Source of the DNA: Manduca sexta | Taxonomy: Eukaryota > Arthropoda > Insecta > Lepidoptera > Sphingidae | Length of the DNA: 64,000 nt | NCBI RefSeq assembly: GCF_014839805.1 | Contig: NC_051134.1 | Span: forward strand, 12,307,170-12,371,169 | Direction: 5' to 3' | Shown: piece by piece, positions 1-15,100 of the stretch | Layout: the number at the start of each line of letters is the position of its first letter | Numbering within the stretch: the stretch's first letter is position 1 | Program-made: the position numbers and the translations under genes | The notes under the pieces: generated by a model | Databases searched by the model: none | What the model was told of the DNA's origin: nothing | What the model saw: only the letters and a program-made list of their open reading frames with translations

Positions 1-1212
1 ATGTCTATATGACGCTGATTCAGTGATTCACAGGAATTTATTGACAGTTTTGATAAAACATCAGTCCATCACTATGCAGTAGAGATATGAATGCTATTTT
101 AATAGTGGAGAAGACCAGGATCAACATTTTCAAAATATCTGTGGTTTAGTCAGCTGGAAAAGTAATGGCTTCAGTTTTCTGGAATTCAAAGGCTAAAATT
201 ATGGTCTATTAAGCAGAAGACAGTAAATGGCGCGTACTTCAGTCCTATGGCCAGCAGTGGATTGCTATAAGAGGATGATGATGTTAAGAATCGATTTAAT
301 GGAATCGTATCCATTCTAACTAGTAATTTAATTAAGACATGAACGACAAAAAAATGTATATTATAAATTTTAATTATTTGGGTACCTACCTATTTTTTGT
401 GATCCATTTAAAGTCCACTTTCTTTAGTGCTATAAGAATTAGTCCGCCCCTAATTCTCTTCTAATATACCACTAGCATTTTACTGCAGTAGGTAGGAATT
501 TGGGATTTCTTACTTATATTAAAAAAAGATTCTATATTAGGGCCACACCCTAACAATTAACATTTAAATCATTTATCAACAAGCATTTGAAATTATTAAG
601 TATAATCTACCTATTATTTGCATTTCATAACATATTTAAATTTTATGCAACAATTTGAATACTTATGACGTAAGTACATAAAATATTATATGTACAGTGT
701 TCCACGTGCCCGCGGATTGTAATAACATTATTTAGTATGTAATCGTTACTCATTGATTTCATATTTTTAGTACTTTCTTCATAATTTTATCGTCTACCTC
801 CTCATTATGTTTTACGTTTTATTTAAATATGTTGTTAATGGTAAATGCTGCGTTCACCCATTAATAGCACACATACTTATCAGATGCTGTCTGTACCTTA
901 TTGCTTTTTTTATATTGAATGATGTAATATGTAGTGCTGTTGGTGTGCCTTATCACAAATATATAAATGAACATTATTATTATTTGTTTGTAAGCAATTG
1001 TAAGATTCACCCACAGCAATGCAGCTGATTTAATTTTTACCCTACAACGAATAATCTAGGTGGAATAATGCTCCCGATACCATATTAGGTACTTACCCTG
1101 CATATGGGTATATCCAGATATAAGTAGGTACTTATCTTGGATATCGTCATACTTCTTTTAGGTTATAATTTTAGATAGAATTGTTTTTTATGCTTTTAAT
1201 TTTTATGTATAA
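1..1212. other. No gene seen
   Basis: AT-rich DNA beyond the 3' end of the aldehyde dehydrogenase. Only short chance ORFs, such as the 73-codon frame at 807, with no motif. Confidence 0.5.
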
Positions 1213-1913
1213 CTAGCTTCCGCTCGCAGCTTCGCCCGCGTGGATTTCGGACTTCAAAAATGGAGCCGGTCGCGAACGTTCGAGAATGTTCGTTTTACGA
1301 AGCTACTCGCTAGGTGATTCGCTAGCCTCTAGGTGCCAAGCAAGCCGCCTGCCTGTGCGTTCGCGACCTTATGTATATACAAAAATAATCCTTATAGCAT
1401 GATTCAGTATTCACGCATGATGGCTTATTATTAGCGTATTTCATGTATAACTTTGGTGTTTCTATACCGATTTCTATGATTCTTTTTTATGGAATATTTA
1501 ATAATGTTAACTTTTTTAATTAGGGATGACTGAGAGTGTTATAAACGTAAGAGTAGACAAATATAATGAGAAAGCTTCGAACTGCTAAGCTATCGGGAGT
1601 TACACGTGTTATTGTGAGTCAACCATAAATTATAGACATATGCTGTCGTGGGATATTTTTTACATAATTTTAAGGAGAACATTTCCGTCATACATGATTT
1701 CTGTGTAGCTTTAACCATTAAGGTTGCACACGCGACGGAAGCTTAAAAAATGGAGTAACTTCTCCCGTTTTCCCAACATTTCCCTTCACTGCTCTGCTCC
1801 CATTAATTGTAGCGTGATGAAAAGTATACTATAACCAGCACAGGAGTATGACAAATAATTGTACCAAGTTTCGTTAAAATCCGTCGAGTAGTTTTTGTTT
1901 CTATAACGGTTAT

Positions 1914-1946
<33 letters not shown>

Positions 1947-2068
1947 AATTTTACTAATTGCATTTTTGGCATCAGTATCGAGCCCTAATCACCCCCTGAT
2001 AGTTATTTTGGAATTATATTTCATGTACAGAATTGACCTCTCTACAGATTTATTATAAGTATATAGAT
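1213..2068 (+). repeat. Lepidopteran interspersed repeat ('ctagctt..cgcccgcg' family), copy 1
   Basis: Starts 'ctagcttccgctcgcagctt' and ends 'ttataagtatatagat'. It contains a (cagacaga)n tract at 1916-1944 and blocks 'ccgtcatacat', 'acgcgacggaagctt' and 'cactgctctgctccca', all shared with the copy at 10534-11288. No coding capacity was seen. I recall this family as ubiquitous in moths and butterflies but cannot fix its class. Confidence 0.65.
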
Positions 2069-3154
2069 AGCTGGGCTTTAACTTAGTTTAAAATTTGCTC
2101 GTAGTGAATATAAGCGTCCCAATTCAGACAATTTTGAATCTTCAGATTATATGCATTGGCAAATATATTCTTATAGAATATCATATTATATTATTAAGAT
2201 TGTTATCCACGAATAACTGCAGTCGTCTCATAGTACCCTCATTCTTATCGATAAAAACAATGTCTAACATATATTTTATCTACGTATACTTATCTACATA
2301 CTACATCAGATTCTTTAAACAAGTACTTACCTCACTTGATTTTATTATTTATTTAATTTTATTTACTGTTAGTGCTCACCTAGCAAACAAATTATAGAAA
2401 ACCAAATTATGTTTTATATTCAATTCATTTCTGGTATCCCAAGGTACAGGCCTAGCCTAGTTTGGGTACCCCTGGCAAATATGTTATTTTTTGCTTTTCA
2501 TAATGAGCTTGTAATTTGTAACCATTGAAATTGTAAACAAATTCAGTTATTTCCAAAAATATAAATTTAATAAAAAAAAAGTAGTTTATTAATTAAACGA
2601 TTAAAAGTCAACAAACCTTTTTTATATAAGTAAAGATGCTTACAAATTGCAAAATAATCAGACCATAGATATCTCTATGTGTTTCTACATAATGTTTGTT
2701 ATATTTTCGCTATGTTTCATATATAAATCGATTATCTCAAGTAAGCGATTACAAAACATTTACATCTATTGTGTATGTACTTAATGTCAGTGATTAAAAA
2801 TACATCAATTATCGTGACAACGCAATGTTCTCAACAAAGAAGATAAATATAGCATGCTGTTTACTTTGCGTCTATATGTTAAATGTCGTATTTTACTATG
2901 TGTGTTTGATTCTATGCATTTATTAATATATAACAGCAATTAGTAACAAAGAAACCTTTCTGTGAAAACGGCATAAAAATTCGATCGGAAATGAAGTAGT
3001 CATTTAAATTTCTAATATTCTGTGGAAACTGTTTTCCGAATTGGTGTAAGTAAAGTAAAAATGTAGTAAATTTAAATAATGTTGAACATTTTATTGTTTC
3101 TCGATAAATTGTTAAATTTCATATAATTTTTGTCCATTTGTTCCTTTTAGCATT
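2069..3154. other. 3' flank of the aldehyde dehydrogenase
   Basis: AT-rich. It should contain the 3' UTR and polyadenylation site of the minus-strand gene; several 'tttatt' words (AATAAA on the minus strand) occur, but none is clearly the one used. Confidence 0.4.
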
Positions 3155-6100
3155 TTATAGCTTCTTAGGCAGGGCGATGGTAACGGTCTTAACTTCCAGA
3201 TACTCCTCGACGCAGTGCATGCCACTGGAACAAAACAAATTAATAATACCAATAACAATTAATGCTTTGCAATTTAGTGCCGATGCCGTATTGGTTTCAT
3301 TGAATTATTTTGGCCACAACGGAAAGTAAACTTGTTAATACAAATACCTAATTTACTGCTTCTTATAATATTTTTTTTTTTTCGAAAATTTTACTCTGTA
3401 TCTATATCATACTGCACCACGGATTTACGCGTTATGGTATCGTGCAGATAATTTTTGTAAAAAACATTTGACCAGGGCCTCGTGAGCCTATTTTTAACTA
3501 AAATACGTGAATGTTTCGCGTGTTCAAACTTCAAGTAGTAAAATCGGGTAACCAGGGGAATTTTTGACATTTAATTTTGTCAAACGAGTGTAGACTGAGG
3601 TAGAAAATGACTGAAAAGCTTTAATTAACTCAACGCGAATATTTTACTATAACGCGTAAATTATTGCTAGGGATATTTACACAAATTATATTATTATTAT
3701 TCTGTAGACTAAATTAAAGACTAAAGACAGTCCGTCGTGGCATCGCAACCAACAGCGAATATTGTAAGATACGATTGCTCTGGGTGTTGTCACAGTATTA
3801 CCTTGCACAAAGAACCGAAAGGCAAGTACATTTTGGTACTCTGCCTTGCCTTTTAGGAAAGTAATAGATTAATATTATGCTATTATAATTGCAAAATACT
3901 TACTTTTCACGACCAATTCCAGATTCCTTGAATCCTCCGAAAGGATTCTGTGGGGCCGACGCTAAGTAAGTGTTTATCCTGTAGAAAGTCAACAACCAAA
4001 ATTAATTGTAAATTAGTGTAATTTAACTCTAATTTATGATTGTATAATTTATAAAGAACAATGGCGTTCTGTATACATTTTTTGTTGGTATATTTTTTGT
4101 GTGTCTGTAGATGAAAATTATTTTTAAATACAGAGTTCGAATCTCTCCATAATTTTGTCGTTAAGTTTATTATTATAGGAAGCCTGGAAAAGGAGATATT
4201 ACATTTGAAGTTTTTTATGGCATTTAAGTCTTAACTAACTAATTATACTGTTTAATGTCTTTGGTCTTAACTAAAGAAGACTCAATAACCACCATTTCCA
4301 ATAAATAATCCCAATCGGTTTTTGCGATACCAAAAATGGATTAATCAGAATAAAGATTTTTTGACATACTTACAAATCACGTGTTATTCTGATTGGTTCA
4401 TTCTGGGAATTGGATTAAAGATTGAGATTGGGATCGTTTATTAAAAACGGTTATAAGTAAGTAAATACCTGTTTATTCTACAAACCTTATATTTTTCGTA
4501 TGTAACACAATATAAAATATCTTACCAAACAACGCCAGCTTCGACATGTTTGCTGTACTGCAGAGCGGTGTTGATGTCGCTGGTGAATATTCCGGCAGCA
4601 AGTCCGTAGTTAGTCGCGTTGGCACGGTCTACCACCTCCTCGAAAGTCTCAAATTTCATAATATTTTGAACTGGACCGAAGATCTACAAAAAAAATAAAC
4701 ACTTTTCTTTCGGAACGGTTAAGGCGGTAAAGCTCGGCGCTTAAAAGGAAACACTAAGTCTTCTTTATCCCGCAGCAAAATGAATCAAATAGGAAGATAG
4801 GGAGGAGACAGAATAATTTGGTAGTTTCAATCTTTCAAAAAGTACAAAGAATCTTTTTTTAAAAAATTATTACAAAATCTTTGCATAATCCCGTTCGTAA
4901 ATTGTGCGCCGCTCAGTATGGAACGAATCGATCATGGCCGTTTGCTCAAAAATGGGACTTAAGCAGCCGTATTTTATTTTTTAATAAACGGCTTGCTTGG
5001 CTTGCTTGTCGATTGCACCCTGGATAACAGGGTGACATTTGAGGTTAAATATCATAGTACCTATGATATCCGACTTTAAGTGGCGATAAATGTAAGAAGC
5101 AGCTCCCTACAATGATTTCTATAGGTAATAACACTTTGATTAAAAACAATAATATTAAAATTCATTGTCTCATGATAAAACCAGCATGATGATGATAATA
5201 TCCATCAAATGATAATCATATTTTGTACGCATGCAGCTCATGTATTTTACCTAATAAAAAAATCTAATCCCCATTCCTACTTTGATAAATATTAAAATTA
5301 AAAAAAAATCTATACGTTTTTTTAAAAATTCCATAAAGGTTTAAAAAATACCTCCTCCTTTGCAATAGTCATGTCATCGGTGACGTCAGAGAAGACAGTG
5401 GGTTCGATGTAGTAGCCTGTGGTGCCGACGCGTTTCCCTCCAGTCTGCAGCTTGGCGCCTTCCTGTTTGCCCTTCTCTATGTAGCCAAGGACTTTGTTCA
5501 TCATTACTTCTTCCACCTGTTTTTAATGAATTAGTCTGAGCTATTGCTAGAATTCGGGTCTACAGACAAATAATTTTCTAGAATAGTACTCGAGCAACGA
5601 GTTGATGTTTTAGTAAGCAATTAAGAAATACATATTTCTAGGCGTTATATCTCATCGTTACTTCTAATTATTACTTTTACTTCTTTGTTTTATTCTAATC
5701 CAGTTAATTAGTATTTAACATTAGTATAATAATATACCTGTGGCCCATGAGTGGTGGTGGGATCAGCAGGGTTTCCGATTTTCAAAGTCTTGGCAAATTT
5801 GACAGCTTCTTCAACAAACTTATCATAGATACCAGATTGGACGTATAATCGTGAAGCGGCAATGCACATTTGACCTTGAAGACCAAATACACCCATCGCA
5901 GCAATCGGTACTGCGAGTTGCACTAAAACCAAGTAACATGGTAATTTTATTAGTTTACTCGAAAATAAATATTTCGGACAGGAGTTGTAAGACGAAAATT
6001 ATTTTTGTTTTTCGTTTTTAAGCTACATAGATACTACAAGCTTGTACTCTATGATTCTTATAACAGGTAAAAAATACCCGCAATATTTAAATGATTATGG

Positions 6101-9100
6101 ATGCACTTCATCGCCGGTTTCATGCGATACGATCTAACAAGAACTAGCAACACCATTCAGAACTTTGTATTACGTAGTGCGTGGAGTGCCACGTAGTTTC
6201 GTCGCCCTGAGACATGATATGGTAATTTTCTTAATGACTGCTGACTGAGCATTAATTACGCTAGCTAAAATATATTTCAACCCGGAACACAAGTGACTTG
6301 CACTCTGTTGCTTGGTGGCAGGAATAGACACTGCAATGGTACCAACAAGCGTGAACCCTTGCACCTAAGATACCTACCACAAATAAAGATAAATAGAAAT
6401 AATATAGGATACTTGAAAATATACTGTAAGTGGGTTTTCATATATTAAAGATTTTGCAGAAAGTAGATATAAATTTTAAAGGAATACCTACAATTAGCAT
6501 CGTTCATTATAACGAGGGGACTCTTGCCACCGAGCTCCAAAGTAACTCGTTTAAGGTTGTTAGTGCCAGCCGCCTTCTGAATTAATTTCCCTACCTGAAA
6601 TATGAATTTATATTAAGCACTAATGAAAACATAATAATTATTGTCATCTTTATATAATACTCGTATTACAAACTAAATACTAGATCCATTTCTAAGAATG
6701 AAATAAGCGGACTTGGATAAAGGTCATATCGATTTAGTTTCATTTTTATTAGGTTGAACATTTTGAATGTTGCTTCATATGGTCAAGATGTTACATATAA
6801 ATACGAAGTCTAAATTAAGTACCGCACTAATTATAAAGAGTATTCATTCGTTTCTTAATATTTATAATCTTTGAGACTACTAGATTCTAGAATTTCTGTC
6901 ATTTATAAATCCATAATGATTGATGACAATATAAAAATACCCACCTACAAGATACTTCAATCCTTAAAAATGAAAATCATAAATTATAATTATAATATAT
7001 TAAATTTTCCTTTATCAAATACTTACTTCAAGTGATCCCGTAAACGATATCTTGGCAACGTCGAGATGGTGAGTAAGGGCTACTCCGGCGTCTTCCCCGA
7101 ATCCTGTCACGATGTTGACAACGCCTTTAGGAACACCGGCTTCCTTGAGCAAGGCTCCCAACGCTAACGCCGTCAACGGGGTCTGCTCCGCGGGTTTTAC
7201 CACCACAGTGCAACCTGAATCAAGTAAGCAATGAAAATAGAATGTACAACAACAGAAGAACGTGGAGTGAAATTAGGTTTGACACTTACCAGCAGCTAAC
7301 GCTGTGCATACTTTGTTCAAAAACATCAAAATCGGAACGTTCCAGGGCAGTATCAAACCGCAAACACCAACCGGTTGTTTCAAAGTGTATGAAAAAATTT
7401 CGCCGTCTGAAACATTTTTTTTATTATTTATGGAGAAGACTACAAACTAAATAAAATACATATTTCAAATTACATTATCTACTAAAGCAAATAACTGCAT
7501 TCATTTATATTTACCAGCTGGTATTGTGTCTCCCTGGATCTTATCTGCTAGACTGGCGACATAACGGATTGTTGATGGGACTTTTGTCAGAAAGCTTTTG
7601 GCAAATTGCAGAATTATTCCATTATTATAAGACTCAAGTTCAGCTAAGTAGTCCGTATCGCGCGCTACTAGATCCGCGAATTTGTTGAGGATTTCGCCTC
7701 GTTTAGATGCGTCGAGCAGGCGCCACTCCGAGTTGCGGTGGAAGGCGCGCTTGGCCGCACTTACTGCAGCGTCAATGTCTTCCTAAATACCAAGAGATTT
7801 TTAGTCCACAATATTTTATTTATATATATTTATATATAATATTATCGACTCAAAATATATGTCTACCGGTTGCCCACGACTTCGTTCACGCGAATTAGGC
7901 AAAAAAAAACATTTGAATTTGTCGTGAGTTTTATACCGATACTGAGCGTTGGATAAGCGTACTTTTTGATTATTTACTTTTGCGTATGATTAAATATATA
8001 CTGTCAAATATTGGGTGACGGATTGGATTTTGTCCGTAAATAACATATAGGACAGAAGTTCTCACAAAATATTATGTGTACCCAAAATATGCCTTTGTTT
8101 TGAATAGCTTATTGGTTATTGGTAGTAACGAACCGAATTATAACATTTTGGCAATTTCATAAATAGTTTCCAAGATACAGATAACTCTCTAAAATTTACG
8201 ATGGTCCTTTTGACCCCCTTACTGGTTAAATAAACCATTCTTAGCGGCAACCTACGTCGTTTGAGGAAAACACGTACCAAATTTAACCCTTGTACGTCCA
8301 GTAGTTTGAACTGTAAGTTGTTGCCAACTTTTTATCTTATAAAATATAAAACACCTACCTTACCACCTCGCGCAACTGTTGCGATAACGGATCCATCGTG
8401 AGGTGAAAAGGTGTCGAAGGTGTCCCCGCTCTTGGCGTCCACCCACTCATTATCAATGAAAAGCTAGAAAACACAAACATATTGTTAACTTAATAATTTC
8501 TCTCTGATGATATATATATATATATATACATCAGATTAATGACTCAAGCACCGCGTAATACACCTTGATCAATTTGGCTCGTTTCTATTTTGTTGTGTAC
8601 CTGCATGACAAATTTTAGCCCGATCCGTCCTGTGGTTTGGGCTGTGCATTGATAGAACACTATGTCAGTCAGTCAGTCACCTTTCAGTTATACAGTGTGT
8701 CCCAGAAATTAGTGTCAAGCGAAGGCCCAGAGATAGAGCACCCCTTGGGGTATCCGAATCACCTCCATGTATGTTCCGCGATTTTTCATAGTTTTCGAGT
8801 TATGAATATTTTCCTGAATTTGTGAAAATTTTCGATTTGAACGATTAAATGTTTTACTGACTTAAGTACTCGAATTTTTTTTATTGCAACATAATTTTCG
8901 TTAGTTGTACTTTTTTGCTAAAAACAATCAGCTTCGTAACTTTAATGAAAATTATGAAAATGTTGGTGTAAAGTGAAAAACTTACGTTCTATGAATTATA
9001 ACTTAAATTTTCTTCTTTAAATTAAAAAACTAAACAGGTGACTTCGTGATTCTAAGGTAGGTCAAAAACTTCTCCAGACTCTCAACTTACATATTCATTA

Positions 9101-12100
9101 AAAAAACATAGTCCTTCATAGGGGCTATTTTAGCTAAAATCGGCCTTAAAAGACAGCATGGTAATTTTTTTTTTAAATTTTCCATTAGATTACAATTATT
9201 TTTTTTGACTTCTCATCACTCCTAAGGTTAATTAGTTTGTAAACTAACCACAAATTACTGCAAGAAAGCTATAAGTTAAATATTTGGCATATTCTTATGT
9301 TTAAGTTCAATAATTTTGCATGACTTGTTCTCGTGGCTTAAAGTTTGTAAACGTGGGTGTAACTCTTTTACCTGCGATTACAATGGACCGAGGGGATAAG
9401 AGACCGAATTATTGCTATATCGCGGAACATACATGGTGATTTTGCTGTTATGTGAAATTATTTTTTGGTTTTGAGTGGTTTTTGAAGGCGGTTTAATTTT
9501 TTTTTTAAATTATTTTTAAAAGTATTGTTTTGCTGAGTTATTACTTGTACGATAAAAGGAGACACTCTTTGAAGGGTGAAAATACCGAAAAAAATAATTT
9601 TATACTATATTATGTTATTTGACTTTGATTATTAAACGGTTTTTTTTTTATAAAACAGTGCCTACTGTAGTATAGAGTTAACAATTTTTTATAGTTTATT
9701 CATGATTTGTCCATTCTCGGTCTCGGTTCTCGGTCTCGGCCGAGATTTTATTTCATTCTCGGTCACGGTCTCGGTCTCGGCCGAGATTGAAAAACCCGTC
9801 TCGGTCGAGCCTTACTAGACACATAAAATTTGGTACATTTTGAAGAAAACAGTGCCACCTATCAGTTCTAAAACTTCCCATCGTAGTATCTTTCAAGGAA
9901 GAACAAAAAAAGTTCTTATATTTAAAACAATTTCATTGAAACCGAGATTCTAAAAAAGGATCCAAATGTAAAGCAACCAAAGTGCTTAGTCTTTGACTTG
10001 ACTTGCTTAATCGACCATTTCCGTATGTCGAAACTCGAATGAATTCACCAATTTCCCCCTTCTGGGCCATATATGAGGTATATAGGAAATTTAGCTCATA
10101 GATGGACTATGCAACAAATATAGCTTTACTAGCAATTTTAATTAGGCACCGACTCCAAAATTGGTATCCAATATATACCTGTTATGTGAAATTATTTTTT
10201 GGTTTTGAGTGGTTTTTGAAGGCGGTTAAATTTTTTGTTAAAATTATTTTTATAATTTGATTTTTTGTGTTATTAAAAAATAGACCGTCTCAATGGCGTG
10301 TTTCACTCACGATACGACTATCGCGCTCCGGAGCTACACCTCTGAGTACCCCTGAAAAGGGGAAAAGGTGTGATGCTATATATATGTATGTAAGAAGTAG
10401 ATTCAAGCAAACCTAACACAAAAAAACAACTGATATATTTGGCTCACAGTACAACTATCGCGCTGTGGTGTTACATCTCTGCCTACCCCTAAATATGGGG
10501 AAAAGGTGTGATGCTAAATACATATATGTATGCACTAGCTTTTGCCCGCGGCTCCGCACGCGTTATAAAGTTTTTCAGACTAAAGTTTTCCGTTATAAAA
10601 GTAGTGGTTTCCCGGGAGCCTATGTTCTTCCCAGGGTCTCAAACAGACTCCATACCAAATTTCATCTTAATACGTTGGGTAGTTTTTGAGTTTAACACGT
10701 TCAGGCAGACAGATGCAGCGGGGGACTATGTTTTATAATATATTTTTTACAACTTTTTAAGAGGAACAATCCCGTCATACATCATTGTTGCATAACTTTA
10801 ACCGTTTACGCAGCGCACGCAACGGAAGCTCTCAAAACTAATAAATTGTCCCCGTGTTTGCAACATGTTTCATTACTGCTCCGCTCCTATTGGTCATAGC
10901 GTGATGATATATAACTTAGAGCACTCCAAAAACAAAGGGCTATTCAACACAAAAATATTTTTTTTATTCGAACCGGTAGTTCCTAAGATTAGCCATTATT
11001 GCCCCGCTCCTTTTGCGTATAGCGTGATGATATATAGCCTATAGCACTCCACGAACAAAGGGCTATCCAACGCAAAAAGAATTTTTCAGTTTGGACCGGT
11101 AGTTCCTGAGATTAGCCATTACTGCTCCGCTCCTATTAGGTATAGCGTGATGATATATAGCCTATAGCACTCCACGAACAAAGGGCTATCCAACGCAAAA
11201 AGAATTTTTCAGTTTGGACTGGTAGTTCCTGAGATTAGCGCGTTCAAACAAACAAACAAACTCTTCAGCTTTATATAATAGTATAGATGTAAGAAGTAGA
11301 GTCAACTAAACCCAACCCAAAAACATAACTGATATGTTTCACACACAGTACGACTATCGCGCTGAAATGTTACGCCTCTGCCTACCCCTGACACTCGGAA
11401 AAGATGTTATGCTGTATGTATAAGTATATGAGAAGTACACTCAACCAAACTCAATGCAAAAACATAACTAAAAACGTCATAGGAAAGCAAAATTCGCGAT
11501 TTCGTTTTCTAGGACGACATAATTATTCTAGTTTTTTTAGTTTTAAAACCAAACTACTGAAGCGATATTGAAAAAAAATTATGGGACCAATCTTGGGAGA
11601 AATTTTTTCGAATAAAAAAAGAATTTTCCAAATCGGTTCATAAATGAACGAGTTCTGAGGTAACAAACATACAAAAGAAAAAAAAAACATTCCCGTCAAA
11701 TTGATGACCTCCTCATTTTTTTTAAGTCGGTTAAAAAGTACTTACATTTATATAATTTATACGATGTTTTAAATATTGGATCCCACTGCTGGGAACATCT
11801 CTCCTTTACTACTGAGAGGGTTTAGGCATTCACCAAGCTGGCCTAATGTGGGTTTGTCCAAACAATCACAACGCAGACTGCCTACTCACTCACTCACACC
11901 GAGCGACGAATATGGCCGCGCGCTGATTTGAATCTCATTCTGTTCCGTACAAAGTTTCTCGGTAATTGCCGAGAATCTCGGCGGTTTTTAGCCGAGAACC
12001 GAGACAAAATTCTCGGCTGGATTTATAGCCGAGAATGCCGAGACCGAGACCGAGATCTCGGTCGAGCCTTAGTGTCTAGTAAACAGTTTAGTAAATACTT

Positions 12101-15100
12101 TAATGGCTTTAATCAAAATTTAAGTCTCATATAGCCATAAAATTCATACTGCACATTAAAAATTTTGTTTGTTAATAATATATTATTATCTATCGGACGC
12201 CCAATAATAAATAACAAAGCACTAGTGGTAGGTCTCTCGTAATGGTGCTATTGGTAGCTACCTATCACCACAAGATTTATATCTATCGCCAAGCAAAATT
12301 TTTCATGCACTGTTATATTCTGATTTGAAGTATATTTTTGTCATTATAGTCTGTGTTGAGACAACATCTATTGTCTCACTCAGGATGACAATTTCAGTGC
12401 AATACTACTGAGTGCTTTATAAATAATTCAAAGTTCTGGTGCTGTGACTGTTAATGGACAGTCGTGTCGCATACGGGCGAGGGGTCTTTTTTTTCATCAC
12501 CCATTTGTAAAACAACTAACATGATTCTACTACAAACTGCCTCTTAACTAGTTGTAGGCTACCAGCAAATTAAATGCATATCCATTTTTGGTTTTGCGTC
12601 CACTATATCACCAACAATAAAACGACGCAACGAAAGACCAGCGCTGTCTTTGTTAGCGGCTTATGCCGAGTTGAAGTCCTTTTGTAATAACCATAGTTTT
12701 AATTACTCTTTGTTTGTTTTGTTTTGTATATATCAGTGGCGAAAGGTTTCCTAAAAGGAACCCGACACAACATATAAGTAGGTACTAATATGCATGAATG
12801 CGGTCTACAAATCATTCTTATAATAATTAGATTCTACATGAATGGAAGTCAATAAGAATCGGGTTATATGGACCTTTTGCTACTGGTGTTTATCATGTAT
12901 GTGCATTGTGTGTGTTTATATTGTAATATTAAAAACGTGCAGGACTAAGTATTAGCAAACCGCTTAGGCTAAAACAGTAATTGACTTATACTTGGCCTAG
13001 CAAAATATTCTTTGCCGGTATAATACCGTAATTTAAAGAAAATTAAAAACAAACAAATAAAAAAGAAATATGCTATTAAAAATATAGTGTTAGTATAAGT
13101 GTTACAAAGTTACCCCAGCTATCGGGGTATTTTTGTTGCAGTCCCGATTTACAAAAAGGAAAATGTATTTAAGGTACCTATTTCAACTTTAATAAGTACT
13201 TGCATGGTTAAAAATTTCGAAGTTTCACACTGATAGATATTAGTAAACAACTTGTAACAAGACGATAAGATTCTTACCTAATTGATAACCGAATTAAAAA
13301 TATTTGATAACTAGATTATATAAGCTAAAACTTGCTGACTCATCACGTGAATAATATAATATCAATCATTTTAAAGGTCTCTAATAAATATGATTTAATA
13401 CGATCAAAGTTCAATCTTCTAAGGGAAAAATTCTGGCATGAATGCCGCATTTTTCTAAATTGAGCTTTGATTAAAATACTATTAATATTATCAAAATGAC
13501 GTTATTGATTATTAATAAACCCGTGCTTGAACGAAAAACCAGTAGATGAAAAAATGCATTTTCCTTTACATAGGAACATGAAAAGAATAAAATAATATGT
13601 CAACCCTGACAAAGGGGATAGGTCCCTACTAAAAAAATACCGTTTTAGGGGACCTTTAAATTCCACATCATTGTAACTTTTTTATATTTAATCATAGGGC
13701 CTACTGCGAAAAACGAAATCCATAGTTTCGGATGACGGATCTCTTGTTTTGTTATTAGGAAGTGTTACGGATCCGATGACGGATTCGACGACGGATCCAA
13801 TCCATCGCAATATTTCAAACATGGAATTTGTAAGAATTTGTAGTGTTTTGCCATACCTTTTTAAAACCATTTGCGAGGATAAAGTTCCACTGCTTTCTCC
13901 AAAATAGAAAAATACGGGGAATTAAACCTACCACTAAGGTAAGTTACAGAACGGTGAAGGATCCGAAGTAATTTGGTAGTAAATTTAAATCCGAAGTTTC
14001 TCGTTTCTTCGTTGCGGACCGACGTTTCGACGTTCGTTTTACTAGCAGTAGTACTAATTAATACTATAAGTATACCAAGTCCTGAGCTATTTCTAAACAA
14101 AAATTTTATTTTTATAAAACATAACACTCAATATTCAAGTTTAAGTTTGGCAGAAAACAGTATAAGTAATTTTATTATTATTTCACTTTCTATTACAGTA
14201 TAAATTGTTTACAGGTTCGAGGAGCTCCTGCCATGGCTATAGTTGGATGTTTCCCACTAGCTGCGGAGTTACTAAATGATATGTTAGACAAAAAGCACAT
14301 GAGGTAAGGGTCAGATAATGTTACTCCGAAGAAATAAAATGTGTAACACTTAACGTACTGTAGCAAAACAATCTTTATTATTTACAAGCTGATATCATAT
14401 ACGCATTACGTCTAAATATTTGTATGATAAATGATATCACATTTGAAAGTTCACTTAAAACTCGTCTTTAAAAAAATTAGGGAGTCCAATATTTTAATTT
14501 TAAAATGTATTTTATGATGTAATACATTTAGAGACTAAATATCGCTAACATATTTCACAAATCCCAAATATGAGAAACCCAATAACTAGAGCTATTAGAT
14601 AAGTTTCTTATGGCATTTAATAATATCATAATATCAGCCCTGTATTATATACTGTCCCACTGTTAGGCACGGGTCACCTCTACTACTGAGAGGGAATAAG
14701 CCTTAGTCCACCTTATTGGTCTAGTGCGGATTGGTAGACTCCAGACATCCTTAAAATTTCTATAGAGAACTTCTCAGGTGTGCAGGTTTCCTCATCGATG
14801 TTTTAATGTGTAAAGAAGTTAAAAAAAATTATATCATAAAATTATTTTTAAAAGCAAAATTGCACACTTTGAAGACACAAACCGACATTTTAAAACAATA
14901 TTAATTCGGGTAGCAACAGGTATGAACGCATTGACATCTTGAAGCTTGCATTGAGAGCCTGAAAGAGATTTAAAGGTGCACAGTTCACCTCTATTATTTT
15001 TGATGTGTTTGAAGCTTCTGTCTAGAAATACTCTTAATCAAAGAATGAAATAAAAATTAAAGTTTAAGTTCATTTTATATGTAGATCCGAGGACAGTGCA

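Noticed and set aside
1916..1944. CRISPR-like short repeat tract (cagacaga)n
   Set aside because: A simple tandem tract within an interspersed repeat, with no spacers.
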